This document shows positions 12,926 to 26,171 of a DNA stretch of 64,000 nt, in pieces (positions within the stretch are counted from its first letter, which is position 1; each line of letters opens with the position of its first letter). The translations under genes were made by a program, and so were the position numbers. The notes below the pieces were generated by a model, which was not told where the DNA came from, made no database searches, and saw nothing but the letters and a program-made list of their open reading frames with translations. Location: assembly GCA_002633005.1 (NCBI GenBank), contig NMRA01000356.1:200167-264166 (forward strand), written 5' to 3'. This DNA comes from Phoronis australis. Lineage: Eukaryota > Phoronida > Phoronidae.

Positions 12926-15900
12926 CAACACAGGTTCATTTCAGTGCTTCTGTGTGGAATGTCACAATTATTCCAAGCACAAGATTAGTTACAATAAAAA
13001 ATACAAACTTCGCATAAATAAAGAGCATTGGCAGACTGGTGTCACATCTGGGCAATGTTGTACCTTCAGAGTGACCCTTTCTTGTCATTAAGTACTGTGG
13101 TCAACAATTGGCCAAAGTTTCTGTATGGCAACAGCCCAAAATTATCTGTCACCTTCTGGGGGGCTTAGCATGTCAGTGTCTGAACCCTCAACCATGATGT
13201 AATTTTGAATCTTTTATGAGAGTTTAGGAGCTGATATGCCTTTCAGCTAAAGGCAACATTATCTTTGCCAGGATTATAAACAGATATTTAGAATAGACAG
13301 ATTAGGATGTCTAAAGTGAGGAAGGCATTTCATAAGGGAACTACAACTTCCTGAGAACAGAAGACTGGATTACATAACTGTTATTTCTGGTCTGTGAACT
13401 CCTCTCCCATCCCATTTGTTGGTATTACAACAGGAACAAGTCAGATTGTGTTATGCATGATGTAGGTTTCTAAGACATTTATTTATTATTTGACTAAGAG
13501 TTGCTTCAGTACCATGGCACTGCCTAGACAAAACAGAAACTTGATTTCACTGGTTTTTAAGACTCACACAGCGATCATTTAAAGCAAAGTCATAATTACC
13601 TAACTTCAAACTAGAACAAATCTAGTTTCTGGTGTTGAGATTGTGGCAAAGTTTCTTAAATTTGGAACATAATGTGGCACAACAGTAAAATTTTATTTTA
13701 TCAAAATTTTTTATTCAAATAAGCAAGAAAACAGCTTAATTTCGTTATTTGAAAAAAAAATCATTTAGTGTGGCTGTCATCAACAGACACAATGAACTTT
13801 TGAACATTTCTGGTATTACAACAAGCAATTGAAAAATATAAAGAATGACAATTAGGCCATTTTTTTGCTTCTATTTGAGGATACTAAGTTACCCCTAAAG
13901 TAGTGACTATACTTTGGTCTGTTGTGAAATTGTGCAGAACTAATTCGCAGTACTAAGAAGCCTTAAAATGCCAGGCAAAAAGTTACATTTTTGTAGATAG
14001 TGCTGTAGGCTTTCAGTGCTCGGCTGTAACAGAATTTGTATGGGAAGTTTCTTCAGAATTTTCTTTTGAACGTAGTGCTTCTGCTGGGAGCTTGTTCTCT
14101 TCTTTTCAAAAATCTCATTTTTCACTTAGTAGTCAAGTACAGTGACAAGGTCAAGGTGAAAATCAACTTGAAAATAATGTCGACATTACAAAAACTTCCA
14201 GTTTGGTTTCAATTACAGATGTCCGTAGTTTCCAATTCGAGGCTAAATCCAGATATGAATCTAGTCCCAGTCTTTTGTCTGGCATCTACCATGGTTCAAA
14301 AATTTACTAAAATCAAATTAAACTGATTTTATTGAAGGGTACCAGATAACTGTAACATATCTACTGTGGCTAATTTTTAACGCACTTATTCGGGTGAAAA
14401 TTTCCTAACCTAATTTTTTACAAGGAATTCAATGTAAGATGCTAAACGGTTCGAAAAATCAGCACGTTTTAGGCTGCAATGTAACATCGTATTTCAGCTA
14501 AAGTTTTATGACTGAAATATCGCTAATGTGTAATACACAAATCCATGGTTTTGTCCACCATCTTGAATATTTATGTGTGTTCGTAGAGTAAACACACCAA
14601 GTCACGTGTGTTACCCATGTAAATGAACAGGAGGGTAAAACCTGTTGAAAATGGTATATTTCAAAAGATATTGATTAGATTGTCAAATGGTTGCATTTAT
14701 GCTTTTCCCAACATTTTCTGGATTGTCACAAACTCGTTGTTCCTGAGAACCTCATATGCTTAATTTTGGAACACATTGTAAAATGCTGATGTTGTCAGTA
14801 AAAATCTGGTAATTAGCAAGGTCGGACATATTTTCACAAATTCTAGCCGAGGGTCAATATTGACACTTCTAGTTAGCACTGGATACAAAGTAATGTAAAA
14901 GCAAGTTTTTAAATTATTCCAATTATAGCCTTATTTCCATTACAATCTCCAATTATTATTATTACTATCACGAAGCACATGGACAGCGTACCAAAGCTGA
15001 TATCTGAGGGATATGCTTGTTTATTCTACTAAGTTCTTCACCATGGGAGTGTGCAGGTACTTCGCATGCCCAACTACAAACCATGTGCTCATGTGCTGCT
15101 CTGTTCCATGCAAAGTGACCCTAGATCAGCGTTCCTGATAAACGGTCTTCTCGACAACAGTGGTTCGTTACAAATTTATTGGAGAAGTACAATATGTCAT
15201 GAAACAAAACGAGTTTCTTATGAGACTAGCCAAAGGAACAGTGGACTCCTGTTGGCAATAGCTGTGTTCAGTAGTTGTTAGTATTATGAAATCAAATACT
15301 GTAATGAGAAAGTCACAAAATACTCAGGAATGGTAAGTTGTAACAAAAATGATGGCAACTGCTTGTGGTGCTTGACAAGGTCAATCAATATCAGTTTCTG
15401 GAAGGATAGCAGAGCTATGGCGCCACAAAGTAAAATTTGAAGAGTAGTCTCCACAGCTCCATCTTGTGTGTAATTTCGATGAAAAATATTAGGAGCCTTT
15501 GATGTGGGAAATGTTGTGTATAAATTGAGAAATACGACATGTAGAATGTGAACAATCAAACAACCAAGAGAACTTCATATAACAGAGCAACACACTTGGC
15601 AAAATTGTTTCGCTAAGTAAAAACACACTCTCTGGTGCACAAGAGATGGGCATATTTTTCAAATATTTAGACATTAGGGTTCTCAAGACAGACTTGTATT
15701 ACATTTATTTTATAAAAAGTAATTTAATTATCCGTCTATTGTGTAGTGATACGCGTATAACAATGTCCACTGCACTCCGGCCTTGGGGAAGGCAGTTAAT
15801 GGACTGCTGCCTATGAGAAAAATTGTGTTCTGTCAAGTAATATCTTTTTCTTGATAATCACCCCCTTTATTGCTAAACTGATTCATTTACAAACAGAACT

Positions 15901-17021
15901 TGAATATCCCAACTGTCATATCTAATAAATTGAACCTGTAACCAAATCTGTGGCTTTATCACATTGATAGACCCAAAAAGAAATATCCGTCTAGGCATGT
16001 ACAATAGAAAAAGTGTACTCCAAATGATTGTAATAAAAAGCATTTGTGTAAAATTTATGGAGTCGGTTTTATTAAAGGGAAGGGGCATTAAAGTTAAGAG
16101 AGTTAAAAGGAGAGTTTTGTTGCCTTGTGTATGTCAAAGAGTTGAATTTCTATTTTGCCTCAGGGCTTCTAAGACATAATACAAAGGATTGTTAATATGG
16201 CCCTGTTACACCTCCTCCCAGGATATTTTTCTCAGTTCAAAAGCCCCGCATATTCGAGTCTAAATAAACGACACAATGAAGGTTTGTGTTTTGTGCGAAG
16301 ACTCTTCAGTATAATGTATCAGTGTGTATCACAGTATTATTTCATGTTTTTAGTCAAATATTTGGTAATGAGATATGCAAACTTGTTGTACATCTTGTAG
16401 TGTTGTTTTTACCAGTAGTTGACCTACCAAAACACAATATTGTAGTTGTACAGCTCAAGATGGAGCACTTCTGTGTGTGTGTGTTTTTACATATAGTTAA
16501 CTAGTCTCACTAACTCTTATGTTATTTTGCGTAAAAAGTACACAATTGTCATTTATCCATTTCTCCCAAAGTATAGCTACTTTGCTACAGATGATACATT
16601 AATGTTACATGTTGTTTGGTGACAAACCATGCATTAATATTTTTAGCCTTTGTTTATTTTTGTTTAGAATTTGGCAAAAAAGCTTTCTGTTGTGTTGTGT
16701 CCAGTTTTCAGCCATGTTGTGTGCTAAGTAGGAGATAATAACTTACATTTTTTATTTTCCTGACTTGGCAAAGCACTGTCCCCACGAACTATTAGTATAA
16801 GTTAGTAATAATTTCAGTCATGATAATAAGGATGTGAATAATTAAAAAAACTAAAAGTATATTTGTATCAATGAAGTACCGTACCATTAGTTTTCTCTTC
16901 TCTCTCTAGGTGTCCTGTACATGTTGAATGATTCATAACAAAAAATTGAAGAACAGCTCAGTAATTTGAGAATGTCTGATCTTTATATCCGATATCAGTT
17001 TTACTTTCGTATGAATCTTAG

Positions 17022-17202
17022 GTGGACATTGGAAGGTGCAAGATATTACAAGAGTCAGGCTCGAAATCAGTGCTTACATGGACAGATGTTTGAAGAATCC
17101 TTGTCCCCTCGGGCCGCCTGTGAGCACTTTACAAAGTTCACATCAGAGGCTAAAATGGTGGAAATTAATGTCAAAAGACATTCACTGTCTGCAATAAATT
17201 GA
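17022..17202 (+). CDS. unassigned terminal-exon candidate
   Basis: A pyrimidine-containing acceptor (TTTTACTTTCG then ATCTTAG) precedes an open frame of about 60 codons reading WTLEGARYYKSQARNQC at its start and ending VKRHSLSAIN before TGA at 17200. An AATAAA lies 11 bp after the stop (17213-17218) and another overlaps the last codons. Acceptor, ORF and poly(A) signal in the right order would fit the 3' end of a plus-strand gene. The antisense strand is also open over part of this span and no family is recognised, so chance remains likely. Confidence 0.22.
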
Positions 17203-19719
17203 TGAACCCAACAATAAACACAAGTCTCACTCCTTCCCTGCACATGTGTGTCCATTGAAGTAAGTCATCTGGTTACAGAAGTGCTAGCAAAAAGGCCAGC
17301 AGTACTGGGGTGACACTTTGAAACCGTTTGTATTTCCAGTTTTTCTTTACTCACCAAAAATGCTTACCAGATTGAAGACGCATTCTAGTACATTATATAC
17401 CCTGTTCACGGGCCAATAGCATTTTCCCTGGTACTTTTACCAGTGTGAATGGTTGCAAATGTCGCTTTTGTTGCCTTGTTGCTGGCAGTTTAAATTACCC
17501 TAAAACTGTGGTCATTTTCGCTAGCACTTTTGTAGTCAGAGCATGTACTTCCAATGACATACATGCACAGGGAAAGGATCCTTGTATTAGTCATTATGAT
17601 AATCAATTTATGAAGTTGGTGAACATGCTTTGACTTCAATTTCACTTTAAATGTAATTTGAGTGGTGAGGATTAACTGTTGAAAACACAGTCTGCATGGC
17701 TAAAACACTAGCATTTTCAACTCTGAAAACCTGCTAGTCTTTCCGCCACTCATGTGAACCTAGTAACAGTAACATCGGATTGTTGCCAATGGCCGATGGC
17801 AGCTTGCACCAACTCAAGGCCATTGGTTGTGCTCTCAGTTGACGCTAAACTGTCTTACCCAGACATTAGTCCAATTAGGTTTAGTTTGAGCACTTTCCCT
17901 CTAATGATTGCTCAGGGTCAGATTTTATGAATGAAGTTTTGAAGGTCATGTGGATATTAAATGAACAAGCCTCTGGCAAAAGGTCTAGTACTAAATGAGC
18001 ACCAGCCAAGTGTGGTATTGGCTGTTATTGCATTTTCTTTTTGCCTTGTTTTCATAGTGATTGTTAGCAAATTTCAATTCCCAGCAGTTGGTTTTTGGGC
18101 CAGTCACAGTAAGTGTGGTTATGGCAACTTTCATTTGTTTTGTGTTGAAAATTTTACTTCTACAGAAATGTGTGCGTTTCCTAACCAAGCTGTTTGATAC
18201 GTTTGCAGTTTGCGTAATATATTTTCAACGTCGCTTAAAAATAATTCCTAAAATTACTATTTTTCAAAAGGTGATAACACTGATAAATTGCTTAAAGGTA
18301 ATACTTTGAAATATTGACAATATTAATGATGGAGTGATGTTTATTTTTCTTCAGAATTTGACAAACAAAATTTCAATTTTAAATCATACTATATTGCCGA
18401 ACATTTATGAAGTGTTTTTTTGAGATTGCTTTCTCTTCCTTTTTTGTTAAAAGCCTCATGAAATGAATTCATAACAAAAACCTATATCTATATCTTTCGA
18501 ATAATGCTCTTTCTTTTTGATTTCTGATGCTTAGCCTGACTATGCAAATACAGTCATTGAAACTTTTGGCTTTTGGCAGTAACACGAGGCAACTCCTACC
18601 CTAACATTTGTGTTTTTATTACCCCAATGCCTAAGCAAGTCAAACTGTGACTAACCCTTCCTAATCCATTCACAAATTAATGTGGGTGGCTTAGCCATGC
18701 TGCCGAAGAAAACCTATTCGCTAATTTCTCTTACAATGCATCGAATTTAAAAATTCGAAGCCAGCTAATATTTATTTTTGAATTTTAATCCTAGTCATGT
18801 TGGTTGTTTGCCGTACTTATTGTCCGTTTTTTTTGACTTTGAAACTCGTGATCTAAATAGGGAGGTTGATTTACCATCGCAATCATCTCATCCAATACAC
18901 ATTCGGTGAAGCCCATGAATAGCGACTAGCCTACTTCAATCTGTGCTGGCGCCATCAAGCCTTTGATGTTCCAAGGAATTTACTGAATACTGTAGGATGT
19001 ACAGTGCATGCTTTCTCGCCGACTTGTATGCAAATCCTGTTAGCTTAAGAGTTGCCTTGTGATCGAAAATTTTGTGTGCAATTGGCAAAGCCTTTTTCAT
19101 GGTTTTAGTCCAGTTAGAAGAATCAGTCCAAGATTTAAAAAGGTTTGTATTTACTGGAATAGGCTATAGACAAGAACAAAGAATGAAATAGGTGAAGAAG
19201 AAGAAATTGAGTGCTGTCTGTTTGTCAGGTTTCCTATTTTTGATTGTAGCCTGAAGACAAAATTCAATGTTTTTGCTTGGCAGATGCCTAAGGACTTGGA
19301 TTCTTGACCAACATCAGCTCAGTTTGACAGTGAGAGAAAGCTTGAAACAGTCTGTTATACAAAGTGATCTGTTGTTTTACAATTAGACAAGTGCTCCTAT
19401 CTGCTGCTCACACCCAGTTCACAGCCTGTTACAAGAACCCTCTGTCATGTTTCATTACCAGAGCTGGTTCCCAGTTAGCAATCATCCATAGCTTTTGCCT
19501 TGCTCTATCAGTATGTGGTCTGTTCTGGGTAATACACAGTCCACTGGCTGTTAAAAGTATTGAGTAAAGTTTGCGTCAGTCAAAAACATCATTTCAAGAG
19601 ATTTTATCTGAATAAGGCTAAATGTAAGTTATCTGAAGGAGTGCACAAATTCAAGCAATCATACTGCGTAACTTTTAATTAGTGAAGACCAGGCTTACGT
19701 GTGCCGGACATTTTGTTGT

Positions 19720-19812
19720 AATACTATTGCTATTATTATTAGTAGTAGCAGCAGTAGCTGTAACAGTAGTATTGTTAGTAGTAATATCGTTAGTAATATT
19801 GTTGTAATCCTT
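19720..19812. repeat. ATT/AGT/AGC trinucleotide microsatellite
   Basis: Imperfect run containing TATTATTATTAGTAGTAGCA and later GTAGTAATATCGTTAGTAAT. Simple repeat. Confidence 0.85.
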
Positions 19813-21309
19813 ATTTTCTTTCAGTTTTTTTTATTCAAGTGCATTTCAAAGGGTTGGGTGCCTAGCAATATAAATGCATAATACACTCAAAACCGGATTG
19901 GGGGTCAAATAAACATCCAGTGAAGGTACACAATTTAGTGTTAATTGGTTGCAGGTATGCAACAAGTGCGTGAAGGTGAAATTATTGACGGTGCTCACAC
20001 ACCTGGACTTAGGCTCTAACCTAGCTCAGCTCAGACCCAAAGATTAAGTACACCACACTATTTGTGTACAATTTATAAGTTTACTCAAAGATTCCTATGT
20101 ATTCGGTCACTTTTCGTGCACAGAGATTATTGAACCCGGCCCCTGGCTTGCTTTTGAGATCTAGTCCTGTTTTAATTAGGCCTTGGGTGTATTGCCAATC
20201 ACAGGCATTTAATGTGAACATTTTGGAAAGTGAGTTAGGTTTTTAACCAAATGTGAGCATTCACCCAGACAATAAGACAATTAAACATTTCTAGTGTAAG
20301 ACATCAGCTGGCCTGAAGTTGTTTAAAAACAGTTATAAATTCAGAAACCAAGTAAAAGGACTACTGATGGTTTGTTGTTATTTTATTTTGTTTTGTTTTT
20401 CACCTAGTACAGCAGGTGCTGCCTTGGGTAACCTATACAGGTTATAATAGTTTTCATTCCTTAGAGCAGTAAAATGTTTGCCAAATGCCCTCAAGAAAAA
20501 TGTGGAAATATTCCATTGCATATGTCTTGGAAATGTTATCATAACAGGCCAACATGTAATAAAATTCTTCAGTTAGTTGTAATCTATTGTGATTTGTGTA
20601 ACAGGTTCTTGTAAACTGATCGTAGATGATGAAACTCACCTGAACTTTCCTGACACCAGCATCGCATGGTGCAAATGTTTTGAATTTACTTGCGAGTCTC
20701 ACTGTTTCTCTAAATATCTTCGATTTGCTTCACAGCATTTTTACCGTTTTTATTGCTCCTGGAAGTCAGGTATGGCAGCTGAAAGAGTAATATGAAATTG
20801 TATTCGTGTGCACAATTCAGTGCTTCAAACTGATTGTCTAACTCTCGTTGTTTTTATCCATTAAAAGATAATTACACAGTAAATTTCTCCTCCCTTACAA
20901 GAAAAAACATTGGGGAACGGGTATCCGCTCAATTTGTTGGTTTAGTCGGCCTTATAACTTTTTGTCCCAACCTAACAGTAGAGGTAAGAGGAACAAATTT
21001 CTACAGTATCTTTGTGTATAACAGAGGGGACACATTCCACTCAGGGTGTGAGTTCGTCGTCCACAAGTTGGTACCTTTACCATGGACGGCCACATTACAA
21101 GAATGCAAATCTCAAATAATATTTTTACTTATAGGTTTCAGCTTCCCGTTTGATTTTGAGCAGCCTTGTCAAGCACTATGCCTGATCATTCGCTTATTTC
21201 AATTTCTGTAATTTTCATAATTTAATTAACAAACCGGGCACCAGCATCTTAATTGACTTACCATTGTGAAGTCAGTTGAGTGCCTGAGCAAAATGACATA
21301 CAGTAGAAT

Positions 21310-21640
21310 TAACGTTAAAGTGGCTATGAACCCATGTTCCATCTAAAAAACGAACTTGATTGAAGTCACTGCTAAAAAATTGGTCTTGTATTCCTCTCTT
21401 TCTCTGATGTGAAGTGATTTCTGACAGTTCGTTATTTGTTGAGAACACGCTGGGCACAAAATGACACACCGTAACAAGCCAAGTTGCAGAGCCTCATCTC
21501 AAAATCATAACAAACTGCAACTTCTTTTGAATTCCTGAAATCACAGTTTGAAAAAGGAACAATTTGATACAAATAATGTCATGGTAAGTGGTTTTAATCA
21601 AAAGTTGTTTTCTGTGATGAAAGGTGGGTTTATAACCACT
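21310..21640. mobile_element. MITE-like foldback repeat A, near full-length copy
   Basis: Collinear over about 330 bp with 47350-47710: CGAACTT, GATTTCTGACAGTTCGTT, a TTGAGAACACGCTGGGCACA-like centre, AATGACAC(A/G)CCGT, CCTGAAATCAC, GGAACAATTTGAT and GTCATGGTAAGTGGTTTTAA. The two arms are partly complementary, as in the cleaner copy at 52220. No ORF for a transposase, so it would be non-autonomous. A further partial copy follows at about 21650-21800. Confidence 0.6.
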
Positions 21641-22869
21641 TCAAAGTGTTATTAAATTTGTGCTTTTCCTCAAAAAAGTTTTTATTTAGGCCACTTGGTC
21701 TCAAATTGTTCCTTTGTCAAATAAGTGTGATTATTACTGGGTTTAGAAACTACTGACTTTTTGTTATTGCTTCAGACCAAGCTCTTAAGCTTTCAGGCCA
21801 CGGCATGGCCAGGCCATGTCCAAAGCCAAAGGCCACTTCTAAACTGAGTAGGGAACATACAAAGCTAATTTTGTAACAGTAAGGACCCAAAGTAAAAAAA
21901 GTGACTGAAAGCATAGGTTTAATGCTGTTTTATTTTTTGACAGAAATCTTGCATTAGTGTTGAATGTGTCTATTACTGTTACACCTTTTATTCCTCAAGG
22001 AAAGAACTTTAGATTGATGCAGAAAAGTACCACTTAAAATTGCTTTGACATAATGATTATGTGATGGTTACTTGAACTCTATAATGTAATCATGGACATG
22101 CCTTGCCTTCCAATCTTCCAACAAGTTTTCCAGTACAATTGTTTTTAAACTCTACGGACATCATTCAAAACTAAGTAGTTGAAGTTGTTTTCACTCTGCC
22201 ACTTGTTCCACTATTGCTCACGGCTGTTTGCACTGAGCAGACAATCAGAGGAAAACGAATGTCAAGATATAATAACAATGTTATGAAGGCAGCTCTCACT
22301 GTTTATTGTTGTGTTGGATGGAGTGGTAGCATCAGACTGTTAGTGGTGAATAGCTGGTGATGCAACTGTATTATTCCCACAGAACAGGTGCACTACAAAT
22401 GACAAAGTGACCGTTTCATTGGACCAGGTGTCTTGATTCTTCATGTTGTTGATCAGCACTTCATCTAGTTTCAGGGTAATCTTCTCTAGGAATTCAAGAA
22501 ATTTTAGACACTTGACATATCCAGCCTTGTTGTAAAGACTCCTTTATTCCATCTGCTGAAAACGTATTTTTCTAAATTTTAAAGAGGCTTGGAACGCGAC
22601 AAACAGATTAAATTGCATTATTGCCACTGAAACAGAATTCAACCTGCTCTCCAGGTAGTTTTAGGGTTTGTTCGTAAAGATTTTTAATTTCTGCTGATAT
22701 CAAAGCATATTCTTTTAGTTTCAAATTTCAAAAACTGCTTGCCACTTCGTCGATTTTTCTCCCACAAGGCAAAGTACGCTTTCTTATTTGGTATGGCAAG
22801 ACAGACTTTACACATTTCCCTTGTATGGAAAATGTGACGTTTGACCTCAAGTGACTTCAAGCTACTGAC

Positions 22870-23110
22870 TGTGATCGCATGCGTGCATTTATCATAAGGG
22901 CCGGGGAGGGAGATTTAAAACTTTGTGGTAACCACACAGTTTTTCCTTCGCGCGTATTTAAAAAATCGTGAATTTTGTGATTATTTTTGGAAATTTCCTC
23001 GCAGAGGAATGTGAATTACTCTGTAGTAGAAGCTGCGAGTACTTTCGTCAGGAATTGTTTAAAATATATATTTGACGACCTTTCGCGCTCCATGCCTCTT
23101 TAAGGTCCAT
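22870..23110. other. CpG-rich islet in CpG-poor surroundings
   Basis: About 13-14 CpG occur in 240 bp, including CGCGCGT and TTTCGCGCTCC, whereas neighbouring kilobases carry about one per 130 bp. It also contains AACCACA and ATTTAAAAC motifs. It could be an unmethylated promoter or enhancer about 3 kb before the kinase terminal exon, or a recently inserted repeat. No ORF was recognised. Confidence 0.45.
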
Positions 23111-23834
23111 GTTCGTAATTTAAAAATAAAAAAGACTTGTTCTCAAAAGTGCAAACCAGTGTTTAAATCGTCTGTGAAATCATTTCACTTGGAAAATTTC
23201 TCTTCAAAAAAATAATACAGTTTTAGTTTTTAAAACTTTTTCTTGTATGATTATGTTTTAACATCACGTTATTACCAAAATCTTTACCATTTAGCCATCT
23301 GAATGAATACCACAATTACACTTTGTGTCTTATATTAGCCAAAAAGCAAGTGCCTGTAATGTAGGTAAATACAATTTTTGGAATGTCATGTTTGTTTGCT
23401 GCTTTCCTCATTCCAGTAACCTAATTACTGTTGCTATTTGCTACAATAGAATAGTCAAATTTTGTACAAGTATTTTTTCTTTGTACAGTTATTACAATTT
23501 CATAGTTATACATCGCTGCACATGTTCTATCTTAGCTTCAGACCCATAAAGCATTTGAAATAATTTTCAGAATTGTCAAGCATTTTGATGCGTCCCTCTG
23601 AAAAAAAAAACGCTAATTTGTCTAGTGTGATCAAAGACATAAGTTGGGGTATAAAATTTACTGAATTGGTCTGACAAGCTGTAAGACATTCATTTTCACA
23701 GCTGTAGGCCATCTCTGGGTAAAAGTGTACTTAGGCCATAACCAGCTTTACTGGCTGCTTGATGGGCTATAAAGCCCCTGTAAAAGTGTTTCAAAGTTTA
23801 AACATTGTTGTTGCTTAGTGAAAGTGCTTAGCAG

Positions 23835-23952
23835 AAGAGCCATTTGGTAAAGAACACATCCTTAAACACTCCAGCGTGAAGCACGCCTGCAAAAAACCTG
23901 GTAATCGCCTGTTAATCTGGTTGGCAATGGGCGATGATAATTACAGTGCCAG
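23835..23952 (+). CDS. weak internal exon candidate
   Basis: An open stretch of about 39 codons lies between a CTTAGCAG acceptor-like site and a good CCAG|GTATGT donor. The peptide begins EEPFGKEHILKHSS and ends MGDDNYSA. It is 2.2 kb upstream of the kinase terminal exon on the same strand and could belong to that gene, but it shows no kinase subdomain motif and the upstream polypyrimidine tract is weak. Could be chance. Confidence 0.18.
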
Positions 23953-26171
23953 GTATGTTATAATGCAAAACCCACGCTGACTGTTGGGCCGTAGCGGCTG
24001 TTAAAAAACCCAACATATATATTAACTTGTCCAAGAGGAATTATGTCGCTCCATGGGTGATCCCCTGTTGAGGATTTTTCATCTGCGGTCTGACAATTAT
24101 TGTTGTCTTGTAAGGTATGTACTTTGCAATACTCACTTGTGCTGTCGGTGATTAAATTGAGACATAGTCCTCTTCACTGTTGACTTTTTTCTTTTTCTTT
24201 GAAAACCACTGCTTTGTTATAATTAGAGGGGTCACTACTGTGCGACACCATTTAAGGCATGATAAAATATGATTTGTGTATTCTGAAGTCTGTTGGAGCA
24301 TTGGTGCTACTGGTTAAAGTGTTCATCATTTTGTAAGTTTTAGCTTGCATTCTCACATAAATGATATGTGTTGGATTTTTCTAGATTGTGCAGCGTTCTG
24401 ACTGAAAGTGTTTTGCTTCCAGTGTTTGCAACATTGACAAGGAGTTTATCAATCTTTCCAAAAATGTTTATGGATAACATGTCTGCTTTGGCATTTCACA
24501 TTGTTTAAAATAAACAAATGACACTGTCAAAGAATGACCAATATAATTCAAATCTGTATTTTGGAGTATTGGACCCTTTTGACAACTTCATTGTTTAGTA
24601 ACTTTACTATAATGTTGAAGGGACTAGTTCTCACTGTGATATTGATTAAAATACAGCTGCAATCTCTCATTTGTAATGCTATTACCTAATTTCTATAAAA
24701 CTTTAACAAAGAATAGAACATACTAGAATCAAATTGAAATAAAGATGAGAGGAGTTTGAGGGAGCAGACAGTTGTAAATCAATGTTAAATGACAGATGGA
24801 AAGGAATAGCCAAAAGGCAAATAAATATATTCTAAACTATGCGTGTTTTATATGGCTGATGTTATTAACTTTCCGTCTCATGAAAATACTTGTTGCGTGG
24901 TGTAGCAACATCGATAGCGTAATGATACACTCATATAAAAACACATTAAGTTTAACATATTATTCCACATTCATACCATTGCCGACTCTAATTTTTTCCT
25001 ATACAATAACAGTGTCGACATGACCACACAGTAACTTTTTGGGGTTTTACACGGCCACGTGACACTGTTGTTGCATTGTGTATCAAGACTATGTGGTATA
25101 CAACTGTAATATTTCACTTTTTTAGCTTCGTCAAACTACTACAAGTGATATCACAAAATATAGGATACAAGATATATACTGGGTATGTGTTAAATTACAT
25201 GTGTTTAAATATGGATGATGTCAACCTTACAATTATTTTTTGGTTTACTGCACGGTTATTGCACGGAGTGGGCGGAATGGGCGTATCAAGACATGTGTGG
25301 TGTAAGGTATGTTATGCAACATACAATTTGGCGCAATATGACATCATCACAATATGAGATCGTGGTTGGAGGGATTTCATTCACTTTGTGTTGTGTCTAC
25401 ATGGTCTCAAAAGAAAGATGAACTTCATTTGAAAAAAAATGTTAGATTGTAGTGTGTTTCTTTCTCCATCGTTGATAAATCCTTTTGTACTGTGTCATAA
25501 GCTTTTTCCTACTTGATTAAAAAATGACTGATCCTTTAGGTTCACCAAGACGTTCCATGGCATTTTGCTAGATACCTAGGGATCCTGGATTTGGCTGTCA
25601 CAATCTGTCTACAATAAGGAATTACTTGATTGAGCTCGGAGAATGAAACTTGAATGCATGCCTGGTGCTTGAATAAAAGTTTGACTGAGAAACAAGAAAG
25701 TTTGTCTGTCCTTGAAAATATTTTTGGATGTGTGGCCGATAAGTTTTGAACGTATTTGCCTTTTGGACATTTATCAAACTATCGTCAACCATAGTTTCAA
25801 CAGATTGTCGCTCAAGTGGTCATTTCTTAAAGTCGTTAAGATGACTATAAATAAATTCCATCCTAAAAAGTTATCTACAGCAGCATATCTGGTTCTTTAG
25901 TGCAAACGTGAATTTTGTGGATTGACTTGGACTTTCAAGGGTAAGGCAGAAAGTATGAGGGGGCTTGGAAGGAAGAGGGGGAGAAAAAGACCCTTTCACA
26001 GTATGTTTACTGTTTTCCTTTCAGAATATTGATAGTTAACCTACAGAAATGGCCAAAGGGATAGACTCCATAGCATGAGCAATTTGGTGAGATAGTGTTT
26101 ATTGGCAAACAGAGAATTCCAACAGCAGGAGATCTAACATTTGACGTCGTTGTTTTTGTATTATTTTACAG

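Larger units (their letters stand above)
1..26171. other. CpG-poor, gene-sparse left arm (probably mostly intron)
   Basis: No recognisable protein family occurs here apart from the kinase exon that ends it. Hand counts give 4, 3 and 5 CpG in three 540-bp samples starting at 2161, 12001 and 24001, against roughly 15-18 expected from base composition. Frequent TG and CA suggest old methylated CpG decay, typical of methylated gene bodies in invertebrates. I searched by eye for kinase motifs (HRDLAARN, DFG, DVWSFG) on the plus strand and saw none. Listed inside are repeats, a CpG-rich islet and three weak exon candidates. Otherwise it is AT-rich sequence with short ORFs, many of which do not begin with ATG. 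Intron assignment is inference. Confidence 0.5.

Noticed and set aside
20834-21211. 125-codon plus-strand ORF
   Set aside because: Does not start with ATG, has no recognisable domain or splice context, and lies in AT-rich CpG-poor DNA.
25540-25640. Possible short exon after a CCTTTAG site upstream of the kinase terminal exon
   Set aside because: The open frame is short, ends in a stop and shows no kinase motif such as the GxPYP or LY segments expected there.
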